A DNA stretch of 64,000 bases from Bursaphelenchus xylophilus (taxonomy: Eukaryota > Nematoda > Chromadorea > Rhabditida > Aphelenchoididae). How positions within the stretch are numbered: position 1 is the stretch's first letter; every line of letters starts with the position of its first letter. Under the pieces are notes generated by a model. That model saw only the letters and a list, made by a program, of their open reading frames with translations. It did not search any database and was not told the origin of the DNA. A program made the position numbers and the translations under genes. Shown here piece after piece: positions 24,666-35,300 of the stretch. The stretch covers positions 1,054,001-1,118,000 of the forward strand of contig CAJFCV020000006.1 in the NCBI GenBank assembly GCA_904066235.2, in the 5' to 3' direction.

Positions 24666-26275
24666 ATGCCCGCCAAGAAAAAGAGCCCACCAAAGAAGGA
24701 GACCACTTTACCCGATGAAATCAATGATCCCTTCAACGAAGCGAGCATAGCAGCTGCTGTGCAGCATGGTGAATGGACGGTGGGAGAGGTTCTGAAACAA
24801 TTGTGCATCAATTCCGCGAGATTTGTATTGAGGTAGGTGGTTGATTTTGTTTTGCTTGATTTTTAGGATTTTTGGTGGAAAATGAAGATGTTTTCTGGTG
24901 TATGACCTCGTGTAATGTGTGATGCATGTTTTCTGAATCTTCTTTTTCCCAAAATACGCCGTATTTTATTCAAAATTGATAAAATTTGATTGAACCTGTT
25001 TTTTGGACCTAAAATAATGTTTTTGTATTTTTAGCCCGAAAATTGTCGTTCTGCTTACGGTTTTCCATCTCCTAGCGATCTACACCATATACTACAAGGA
25101 CGAGCTTAGTGCACACCGTTTCGGAAAGATCTACCTGGCTCAGGTCGATCTTTTCCTTGAAACAGTCAAAGGTTCCGTCTGGCCGGGAAGCGACCAATAC
25201 CTCTTCTCTAAGACTTTGGGACCCTATATTACCAAATATGAGGCCGATTTCAGGAAAGCAATGAAAGCTTTGGAGTGAGTTCTTGCGAAATTTTACGATT
25301 TTTGTGAGATCTTCGACATTACACTTCACCGATTTCAGAGGCTTCTCGCTTGAGAAAGGAACCGCTTTCTTTGTTGCTAATGCTCATGATTTGGGACTGG
25401 GAGTGGCCCATATGATGGCTGTATTAACCTACACATTCGCGTTTGTCCTTGGAAAATATCCAATTGCACTTTTCTTTGCCTATGCCTTGAATAAATGGGA
25501 TGTTGTTACGGTAAGTTAATACGTTTATTTTGTGGTTTTTGATGTTTAGGCACTTGAAGAATGAAGTCACCTTGTGTCTTATCAAGGTTTCAATTGGTCT
25601 GAGCGTTTATTTATCGATTTTTGCGAGGTTTTATATTAGCCATCATGGGTAATATATTTTCTTGCGAATTTTGATAAAAAAATGCTGACCCTATGGTCGA
25701 AATTGATTTTTTTTATGATGTAAGATGTCTGAATGCTCTGTTTCAACGATGCTTTTCAGATCTGCAATACCCAAGCATGCCTTCTTGTCTATTTTCTCTT
25801 TGCCATCGCTTTTCCGTTGGGAGTTACCGAGGTAATCTTCCTTCTCTACGCAGTCATCGGCCTCCCAGCCAGTGATATGATAGTTCCGACATTTTTTGTC
25901 CAACTCGCCTCTCGGATGTTCCAAGCTTATTTGGCTTTTATTATCTTCAACTTTCAATCGGACCTAAAGCTATTTATTGCCGAGTGGTGTCAATATGAGT
26001 ACGCCAAGCCGCTGAAACCATGGTTGTTGGACTTTGTGAGATACATGGAGTCGGTTTTTGAGGATCCCGGATATTGGAAATACTCAAAACCAAAGGAACT
26101 GCCAGTCGGAGTGATCTTCAGTTCAGCTGTTGTGGCCCTTTCAATTGTGCTCCTAACCCCAAAAATTTTCAAAAATCTGGCAAGAGAGAGGAAGATGACG
26201 AAATATTATGAGAAAATTCAACGAAAAATCGAGGGAGATGATATTACCCATGATGAAGATGAATCAAGTGCCTGA
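24666..26275 (+). CDS. Multi-pass membrane protein, family not recognised
   Basis: Four exons join in phase: 24666-24832, 25035-25274, 25339-25510 and 25760-26275, giving 364 residues. A basic N-terminus (MPAKKKSPPKKE) precedes a first hydrophobic segment 'IVVLLTVFHLLAIYTIYY'. A soluble stretch with 'VKGSVWPGSDQYLFSKTLGP' leads to further segments 'VAHMMAVLTYTFAFVLG', 'ACLLVYFLFAIAFPLGVTEV', 'VIFLLYAVIGLPASDMIV', 'QAYLAFIIFNF' and 'VIFSSAVVALSIVLLTPKIF'. A charged tail ends 'EDESSA'. Overall this is a five- or six-pass protein with cytosolic basic N-terminus and acidic C-terminus. I know no matching domain; the lysine-rich start and acidic end suggest an endomembrane protein, but that is guesswork. 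An AATAAA at about 26297 follows the stop. Confidence 0.75.
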
Positions 26276-26497
26276 AATTTGATTGTAATTGTTATTAATA
26301 AATTGTTTCTGTGTATTTTAGTTGTATCTTGGCTTTTATAACTTTTTATTGGAAGGAAATTACAGTATAAATCAATAATTGGGTTGATCGTATATAATGT
26401 CTCTCGAAAAGTGTAGGGCGCAAGCTGCGGCTGAGAATCTGTAGAATTTCGGGATTCATTTGACGTAGCTCAATTTCATCGTTGAAAGCTGTAGATA

Positions 26498-27165
26498 ATG
26501 GTGGAAGAAACTCAAAAACAGCCGTCGAAAAATATCGCAGGACTTATGAACCGCTACGAGTGTTATATAAAAATTGAGCCTCTTCGTCAACTTGATGTAA
26601 GTCCTTTGAGTTTATTTTTGATGTGTTTAGATAGAATATCGTAGTATAAGATGTGAAATTGCTTGCAGAACGAATAGGCAGACCTTCCAGAGGCTCAATG
26701 ATGTTTTTGCGGCAAAAACAGACGGGTGTTAATAGGTTTTTATATTGTACTTGACACCTAGTATCATCTAGGCTTTGTGAACCTTAAAATTGTCGGAAAT
26801 CGGCGAAGCCAGGGTCATTGAGCTAGCCTGAGGTGAAACAAGTTAGTTTTTATTTGGTTGCGCTTAATTTTAGGAAGATTTTGCACGTTTCCCATCAAAT
26901 CCCTTGGTCCTCATGGATAATGTCGAAAATTTGTTTTTACGGCTAGAATTGAGATAAGGTTGGTCCTAGACATCTTGAAAATGGTCTTTACTGCCAAATT
27001 TGTACGAATAATCTTACTATTTTTAATAGTTCTGCCTTATTTTAGCCAACCCTGGCGGGTAAGATCGACGTTCGTGATTTTCCCTGGGCCCAGCAGTCCA
27101 AACGACGTGTTTCGTTTAACCCCGAGCCGGAGTATCATGAAATAAAGAAGCGCCGGCGGTTTTGA
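26498..27165 (+). CDS. Very small basic protein with PP1-docking RVxF motif
   Basis: Two exons join in phase 0, 26498-26596 and 27046-27165, giving 72 residues; an extra internal exon in the 449-bp intron cannot be excluded. The first exon encodes 'MVEETQKQPSKNIAGLMNRY' then a short charged segment. The second ends in 'SKRRVSFNPEPEYHEIKKRR'. KRRVSF fits the K/R-V-x-F consensus for docking to protein phosphatase 1, with a phosphorylatable Ser inside, and KKRRR could be a nuclear signal. I do not recognise the protein. The canonical donor (GTAAGT), the acceptor (TTATTTTAG) and the sharp end of the frame support it, but its size makes it uncertain. Confidence 0.5.
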
Positions 27166-27771
27166 GAGAGGATCCGAATATTATCCATGTTGAACTTGAA
27201 CCAAGTGCCTCATAATTAGAAAAATCTTTGTTGTTTATATTGTTACTGTTAGTTATTGTATATTGTTAGCTAGGAAGTAAATATTAGCCGTTATCAGCTT
27301 ACAATTCGCCAATTTTTTGGTGGTTTGGTGAAGACAGGAGCATCTCTTCTGCGTCCCACCACGAAAAGCCTGAATTTTTGGCATTCTGTTTCACGTTGAG
27401 AAAGTACTGTAGTTTCATAGAATATGACAAAACACACTTGGATGAGTGATTTTAAGGTAATTAAGATCCATTTTGAATTAATTTTTTGACATTATATTGC
27501 ACTAGTTACCTAAAATTATAAACTAATAAAAAAATCTCAAAATATCCGGCTGAAGTCAGCCTAAAATAAAAGTATTGCCCCTTATTATATCCTCCAACTT
27601 TTAAAAACACCCCAAAACGCTTCATTTCAAGGAAACCCGCAAAATTTTTTGGTTCATTACATTACTCATGGTGTTTTGTAAAAAAAAATGAAAAATTGAC
27701 AGCCGTAAAAGGAAGGGAAGACCCTCCTTTTCCATGGAAATGCTCTTATTACCCGGTGTTTACTCGAAACC

Positions 27772-29329
27772 ATGAAGGGACTCCTAATTTTATTGATCTT
27801 ATTATTTTCGGAGGCCTTTTCCTATCATTTCCGGCGATTGTACCCCGAATTGACTAGTAAGTTGGGTAATTTTCAAGATTTTTTGGGAGTAAATGTTGTA
27901 TTTTGTTGAGTGACAGCTTTTTGTGACAAAATAAGGGCGTTATTTTATGGTTTATGACGATTTTTTACAAGAAATTTTAATTTGCCGAAGGAAAATTTGA
28001 AAAATCTCAAAAAACAGGTCTAAAATTTTATTTTAAGCGTCAAAAATAGTATCTACAAGTGTTTGAAGGCTTGAAAAATCATATTTCATTGATTTTATTT
28101 CCACTGCCTAAGGGGATTTTCCATTTTTCAGCGAAAAATCCCAGATCTCCCCGCAAAATGACTAAAACAGGGAAAAATCTCTAAAAACTCAATTTTTTAC
28201 TCGATTTCATGCCGAATTTAGAGATTTCCTATAAATTCACAGCTTCTCACATAGTCCTAGACTCCAGTTTCATCAAAAATTTGCTGATTTCCCACCGATT
28301 TTCACCTTACTTTAGCTCTTCTCCAAAGTGATGTAAGTGGCAATGGTGACGGCCTCTCGCGCGCTCAACGCAAACTTTTGTTGGTCCTGGTGAACAACGA
28401 TGAGGGTGAGGAGTCGCGGTATTATGAGGCGATCCGCGATCACAAAGTGGCCAAGCGATTCGAGGACGTTTTTGAGACCGCGTTGGGGGACTCGGACCTG
28501 GACGAAAACATGAAAAAGTACTTGTTGGAGGTGAGCGGTATAAAAATTCTTGTGCTTTATAGTTAATAGAGATCATGTAGAAGCTAATTGAACTATTTGT
28601 TTCCTTTACACCCTGAGGGTTTTTACTTTATAACCTGTTTTTTACAACATTCTAAAAATGATGACTGTTTGAGAAAAATTGTAATTTTCTTAAAAAGTAG
28701 CGAAAATTGACCGCTGAAAATTCTTTGGCAAACAGATAAGGCTTTAAAAAATCTAGTTAGTTACAATTTTCGGTAGTCTGTTACAGTAATCCACAAAAAA
28801 TTTTGGTTTTTTGGTAAAATGTCATCAAAAAACGAAATTTTGATTTTTAAGGTAAAATAAATCAATGTTAGCAGAGTGAGGCAGACTTTTTCTATAGTAA
28901 ATATAATTCTTTTCAATACTATACATCTAAGGTCTTACTGTAATTTACGAAACCCCAAAAATTTCAACTTTTTTCACCTTATGTTAGCCTAAAATTGATC
29001 CTAATCAAATTTTCGTAATTTCACAGATCCAAAAGAGTCTCCACCAACTCTACAGTGTCTCGCGACATCCCACGAACATTGACCGACAGTTGGTTCATAC
29101 CTGTTTGGCCAAAATTTGGGACAAATACGATCATTTGAGCTCGAATCAAAAGGCCCTCATCCGGAAAAAGGCCCCGGAATTCCTTCAGCTGAACACCGAC
29201 GGCGACAGCTGGCTCTCCAGACGTTCTCCGGCCCAAATCTACGATGAGGCGCACAAATTCAACAACGCCAATGCGTTATTTCTCGGAAATTTTGGAGCTT
29301 TTATATTACTCATCTTATCCATGGGGTAG
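27772..29329 (+). CDS. Small secreted or membrane-anchored protein, nematode-type, unknown
   Basis: Three exons join in phase: 27772-27856, 28316-28530 and 29027-29329, giving 200 residues. It starts with a clear signal peptide (MKGLLILLILLFSEAFS) followed by 'YHFRRLYPELT'. The middle is hydrophilic and rich in charged helices ('RYYEAIRDHKVAKRFEDVFE', 'LDENMKKYLLE'), with one Cys ('LVHTCLAKIWDKYDHLS'). The end is hydrophobic ('FLGNFGAFILLILSMG'), which would fit a C-terminal anchor. The family is unknown to me; several nematode secreted helical families look like this. Its stop is only 38 bp from the stop of the convergent gene at 29368, so the two 3' ends must overlap. Confidence 0.65.
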
Positions 29330-29367
29330 AATTTAAAAAAATCCCGAAAAATGGGTCAGATAAGAGT

Positions 29368-30953
29368 TTATATCCCGACATATCGATGCATTTCGAAGTA
29401 AATGACTTGAACAAGCGCCTTGTCTTCCAACGCGAACATTATCGCGATTATTATCATTGCAATTGAGATTATTCGGTCGATGATTCCGGTGTCGAAATAC
29501 AGAACGCCGGCGAAGCCCCAGCAGAAAAGGACCATGTAGATCAGCTTTATTCGAATCGAATACCACCGAAGTAATTGAAGACTCTAAAAAAAACGGTAAT
29601 ATCATTTTTGGAGCTGGACAGGTTTCATCGTATAAAATGTCACTTTTCGGCGTAGAGCTTAGAAAATGGCGGGAAGTTAGTGCAAATAGAAAGAAGAGAC
29701 TGCAATAAGGTCAAAAATAAAATAAAATTGGATTTGAATTGTAAAATACTGGGAGATTACAACTTTTCAAAAATCAGTCAAATTTTTCGTATAAAATGTC
29801 GCCATTGGAGTTAAAAAAGGCGAAGATAGCGGAAAATGATTGTAAATGAAAAGATTATGTCCTATGACGTCATTAACAAAACTGCTTTTTCTACCTGAAT
29901 ATAAAATAGTATAAAATACGAAGTTTACAATTGTTCGTATAAAATGTCGCTTTTGGGGTTAAAATAAGGTAAAAATGGCGGGAAATGGCTGTAAATGAAA
30001 AGATGATGTCCTATTACGTCATTAAATCTCACTACCTTTTGAAAAAATATCGATAAAAATGTAAAATACGAATTTAAAATTTTTTGTTCAAAATATCGCA
30101 TTTTGAGTTAAAAAAGGTCAAGACAGCGGGAATAGCTGTAGACGCAAACACAATGTCTATTATGTCATTGAACCTCACTACTTTTTGAAAAAATATCGAT
30201 AGAAATGTAAAATACGAAGTTCAAATCGTTCGTATAAAATGTCGCTTTTTAAGTTAAAACAAGGTAAAAATGGCGGAAAATGGCTGTAACTAAAAAAATA
30301 ATGCCCTATTACGTCATTAAACCATGCTACTTCTTGAGTAAATATCCAAAAAAATGTAAAATACGAGATTCAAATGGGTCGTATAAAATGTCGCCTTTTA
30401 AGTTAAAAAAGGTAAAAATGGCGGAAAATGGCTGTAAATGAAAAAATAATGCCCTATTACGTCATTACACCCTACTACTTTTTGAGTAAATATCCAAAAA
30501 ATGTGTAAAATACGAGATTCAAATCTTTCGTATAAAATGTCGCCTTCTTCTCAATTTTGCCCGAAAAACCCCTAAAAATGATCCCAATCCCTTTTTTGCG
30601 GTCCAACACCTGCAACTTACATGTGAATACAGCAAGCAGACGCCAACAAACATTGTAATGAAGATCAGAAAAGTGACCACCAACACAGCAATGAAGTTGG
30701 TCGTATATCCCTAAAAAAGCCCAAAAAATCAGCTTTCAAATGATCTCAAATTTTGCGCAAACCCTCAATAGGTCCTTCAACAACTCACAAACAAGTAGAT
30801 GAGCGCCGACAACCACGCCATGGCCTGCATTTCCACGGCGAACTCGAGAACAAAGCACTGGTAAAGGAGAATATAGGGGTGAATCCCGGCGACGGAAGTG
30901 GCTCGAACAAGATCATCAGCATCCCCAAAGTCGTCCAACAACCATCTTATCAT
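29368..30953 (-). CDS. Small four-TM protein, family not recognised
   Basis: Three exons join in phase 0: 30953-30789, 30710-30621 and 29583-29368, giving 156 residues. Hydrophobic segments: 'AMAWLSALIYLF', 'NFIAVLVVTFLIFITMFVGV', 'IYMVLFCWGFAGVLYF' and 'IISIAMIIIAIMFALE'. The N-terminus is cytosolic-looking and acidic ('MIRWLLDDFGDADDL'). It resembles the general form of small nematode tetraspan proteins such as the one at 9389-11625, but I see no shared motif. The second intron (29584-30620) is nearly all a ~149-bp tandem array. Convergent with the gene ending at 29329. Confidence 0.7.
29629..30543. repeat. Tandem array, seven ~149-bp units, in an intron
   Basis: CGTATAAAATGTCGC or a variant starts at 29629, 29788, 29936, about 30086, 30231, 30380 and 30529, spacing 145-159 bp. 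Units include GGCGG(A/G)AAATGGCTGTAA and CCTATTACGTCATTA. It fills the long intron of the four-TM protein gene. Confidence 0.9.
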
Positions 30954-31024
30954 TGTGAAAAGTTAGAAATGAGAGCCCCAAAACGGTGGGGGAGTTTTTT
31001 GAAAATTTTCGAAAAATCGGTCAT

Positions 31025-32380
31025 GATGACAAAAAAAAGTTTTGCGAAAATGTTCAAATTTTGCCCATTCGTTTGGCCTAGCACAAGTATCATTTCCGGA
31101 AAATTTCAGCTCGCCCTTTGCAGGAACAGCCGAGATATTAAACGATATTTGCCGACGAGAGAGCTTTCGAAATGCGGAGAGCGGTCAGAGAAAAACTTTG
31201 TTTTTTGGCCGTATCTCTGTCATTTTTGGGTGGAAAAAAATGATTTTTTGTGGAAACAATGCTTTCTACAGTAGAAATAGGTATATAAAATTTTTCATGC
31301 AAAAATCGCAAAAAAAATCGAATTTTCGCCAAATATCCGTTAAAAAATTTCGGTTCTTTCTGCAATTCACAAGTTAGGAATCTCTAATTATGCCTTATAA
31401 GAAATTTCTTTACATTTTTCAAGGTTCATCGAATTCTGCGGGTCGAATTTGCCTATTTGTCGGCTTAAGAGAAACAGTTGATTCATTGGGTCAAGTCTTC
31501 CTCTTCAAGCTGATTTATGCAGATTGCGGCTCGGAAAGAGGCGAAAAGATCTCAAAGATTAAAAAATAAAAAAAAATGAAAGATTTTCAAAAATACACCA
31601 AATTTTTTATCTTCAAAAATAAACATTCGAAAATTCCCAATTCCCAAGAAAAATTATGCAAATTTTTTGTGTCATCCCCAAATTTTGCAAATTTGTCTTT
31701 CGCTTTGAATATTTATCCCTCGACTAGTCGGTTTGCGCGTCGGCTATGAATCGTCCACATCACGGGAAAGGTATCCAGGAAAGGGCACCTAGAAAACGGA
31801 AACCGCGACCTGTAAGTTGATGATTTTACAGCTTGTTGTGGTATATGTGTTGCAAAGTAATGGTCAAACACTTTCGCCCTTTTCCGAGCCGTAATTTACG
31901 GAAATCAACTTGGAGAGGAAGACTTGACCCAGTGAGTCAAGTGTTTCTCTCATGATGATGAGGCGACAAATTCGACCAGCAACGTTTGAGGAAACTTGAA
32001 AAATTTAAACAAACTTCTTGTAAGGCATAATTGAGGTTCCTAACTCGCGTTTTGCAGAAAAAACCCTAAATTTTTTGATGGAAAAATAGTGAAAATTCAA
32101 AATTTTTTGGATTTTTTTTTGCCAAAGAAGGCTTCAGGCTTATTTCTGACGTAGAGTGTAATCTTTCTACAAAAAATCATTTTTTCCCATGCGAAATTGG
32201 CCGAGATATAGCCAAAAAAGGGTTTTTTCTCTGACCGCTCTCCGCATTTCGCATGCTCTCTCGTCGGAAAAGACCGTTGAATAACTCGGCTGTGACGGCA
32301 AAAGGAGAGCTGAAATTTTTTGGGATTGATAGTTGGACTAGGTGAGACATATAGGCCAAATTTGAAGCTAAACCCTGAGG
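31025..32380. repeat. Large diverged foldback element surrounding an exon
   Basis: Left arm about 31025-31560, right arm about 31860-32380. GCGGAGAGCGGTCAGAGAAA on the left faces TTTCTCTGACCGCTCTCCGC-like sequence on the right, GGGTCAAGTCTTCCTC faces GAGGAAGACTTGACCC, and CTAATTATGCCTTA faces TAAGGCATAATTGA. The unpaired centre contains the first exon (31746-31811) of the lysine-rich protein gene. Half-copies lie at about 32870-33330 and within 54133-54594. Confidence 0.75.
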
Positions 32381-35300
32381 GTCGAAATTTCGAGATTTTT
32401 CAAAAAAAAAAAAAAAAAAATAGAAAACTTACAAAAATTAAAAAATTTTTTTTTCGTTTTCAGGTTGTCGATTTGGACAACGACAAGCAAGCGACGGTGT
32501 TCGAGGATGTGGACGCCCCCATCCGGCCGGTCACCGAAAAACAGCTCCAAGTCATGCAGGAGAAGGCGGAGCGTCGCAAAAGGCGGCTGGAAAAGAAGAA
32601 GGAGAAGGCCCAAACGACGAGCACCTCGTCCTCCATCAAGAGCGTGTACTCCATCAAGTCGTCCGAGAGCTGCGAGAAGCTGGACTATGCCGTGGAGGAG
32701 GAGGTGAGCGCCATTGCGAGCACGGTGAACCCATTCACGGCGAGAAGTCAATGGAAGGCCGATCCCGGCGCTCAATCGACCAGGGAAAAGGTGGGAATTT
32801 GAAAATTTGAAAAAAAAAATTTTTTTTATTTTTTCAATTTTTTTTTTTTTTTTTTTTTTTTTTGAAATTTTGCCCATTCATTATGCCCAGTCCAAGTATA
32901 AATTCCTGAAAATTTCAGCTCCGCCTTTGCAGGCGCAGCTGAGATATTCAACGAGCTTTTCCGACGAGAGAGCACGCAAAATGCGGAGAGCGGTCAGAGA
33001 AAAACTTTGTTTTTTGGCCGTATCTCTGTTATTTTTGGGTGGGAAAAAATGATTTTTTGTGGAAACAATGCTTTCTACAGTAGAAATTAGCACGTATATT
33101 TTTATGCCAAAATTCGCAAAAAATTTTTTTAATTTTTTCCAATTTTCGACATAAAAATGTCGGTCATTTTTTTCAAAATGCGAGATAGTAAGCTGGCATA
33201 TGACTTAAGAAATCTAAATTCAAAATTTTTCCACGTTTTGTCAAGATCGGAGCGTTTTATCAGCCTCAGAGAAAGACTTGACTCATCGGGTCAACTCTTT
33301 CTTTCCGAGCGGATTTCCGCAAATTATGGCTCGGAAAAAAGCGAAAATGTAATGAAAAAATGTTTTTTTTTTGTTTTTTAAGTATTTTTTATTTTTATAC
33401 AGGGTGCGGCAAAAAAATGGAAACTTTTTTCATTGGGTCCTGACGCGAAAATTTTTAAGTGCAGCAAAATTATTTTCATACCATTAGATTCTACGTAGTT
33501 TTCTCTCCTAGACCTTACGATTTCATGTCGATATCGGTTTATTAACATTCTTTTTTTGAATGTCAAACCAAGGGACCTCGATTTTGGACCTGTTTTTTAA
33601 GCTGATCGAAGCGTTAATTTGCCCGGTATTGAAGCGACGTTGTGTCCAAAGTAGTCACACAATGCAAGGAGCTTGTTAGCAGTTTCAAGCGTCCATTCAG
33701 TTTAAGAGAACGCACCGCCAACACTTCTGCCAGCCGCGAGGTCATCGACAGCGAAATCCGTCGATTTCCAGAAAAAATTGCCCGTGAGACCGGCATCAGC
33801 GACCGACCAGTCGGCCAAATAGCTAAAAATCAGCTCAAGGTCTCCCCACGCAAGGTCTAAAATGCCCAACTCCTCACCTGCAAGATCAAGCCCGTACGCC
33901 TGAAAAAATGCCGAAAATTCAGACGTCGGGCCGCAGGTCCACGTTGGAAGCGCGTTCCCTTTGCGGTGCAATGTTTGGCGGGTGCACAACCAACAGAACG
34001 TTAGAATCCAATCCGATGAGGCCTTCTGTACGTTGGCTAACGACGAACACCGTCAAAATCCGGGCCGTCATCGCCTAAGGCGCAATTCGTGCCAGCGGCA
34101 AGAATTCCGAGATTTTCGTGGATCAAGAGGGCAAAATTCTAGCGCCGCGCTAACCTCGATTTCCTCATTCTTCTGTTGGCTCAGTAGAACCTTGGCAGTC
34201 TGAATTTGGCGTTACAACTAGACTCAGTGCCGGCTCACAGGGCAAAAGCGGGTCAAGACCAGTAATCGAACCGATTTTCCCGATTTCACCCCGTCTGCGA
34301 AAAGTGCGCCTGCTCGCCGGGTATGGATCCAATGGGCTACAATTTTTTTCAATTGAAGACCAACATCTGTACTACACGCCACAGAAGTTTGGAGTCGCAA
34401 AGTAAATGCTGCGCCAAGAACGGGACCGATTTCCCCGAAAAAGGCTGCGGCCAAAAGCCCAAAACTTTAAGTCACGTTTGGAGCTCTAGATCGCCACCAA
34501 AAGCAGCCATGGTGAAACGGGTTGAATATGTTGTAAATAATGCTCTATGTTATTGATGATAACCGTTATATTTGCGGAATTTTGATTGCTAGGAAAAATA
34601 TAGCTATAAAAATAAGTTTCCATTTTTTTGCCGCACCCTGTATAGATTTTTCGAATTCCAGGTTGCCGCCGTTGCGACCCCGTCACCGCATGAGAAAGGT
34701 CGTCGAGTCAAACGTCGCTCACGCAAAGATTCCGCCAAGAGATCGCATGGAAAAGTGAATACAGATGAGCTTCCGGTAACGTCATACCGCTCTGTCCCCA
34801 GAAAAAAAGTTTTTAGACCCCAATAACCGCAAGCCGCGAAGTGATTGCCACCAAAAGCAGCTCCGAATCCATTTTCTCTTCGCCTCAGGCCCCCAAGGAA
34901 AAGTTTCAGGATGGGAATGCGCTGGAATTGGACAAAACTTGGCCGGATGAGGAGGAGTGCGCGCTGGCGACCGAACTCTCCAAACTGGAAGTCGAGGACC
35001 ACACTCAGAGTGATCGAGAAATTGGAAAGCCTTAAGCGATTTTCAGCGAATAAAATATTGCCCATTTGTGTGTTTTCCTCATATCGCTTCCGAGGAACGG
35101 GTTTCGGCAATTTGAACTGCTTCCAGCGATTACTGTAGTTCGGGAGAAAGACTTGACTCATGTGGGTCAACTGTTTCCTCTACCGATCTGTGGGCTGCAG
35201 AAGCTCCGTAAAAATGAGCAATCACAATTTTTACACTTCAACTAACTTCCGAAATTACTCTGTCATATGGGCTTGGCCAAAAATGTATGAAATCTGGCCA

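Noticed and set aside
32465..32877. Arg-rich + strand frame and hydrophobic - strand frame over the exon 32464-32790
   Set aside because: Only the chosen frame joins neighbouring exons in phase; the others are composition artefacts.
34830..35040. Exon end of the lysine-rich gene read through to a TAA at about 35034 as a gene end
   Set aside because: Possible, but a phase-compatible donor near 35010 and downstream exons allow continuation; kept as uncertain rather than as a separate gene.
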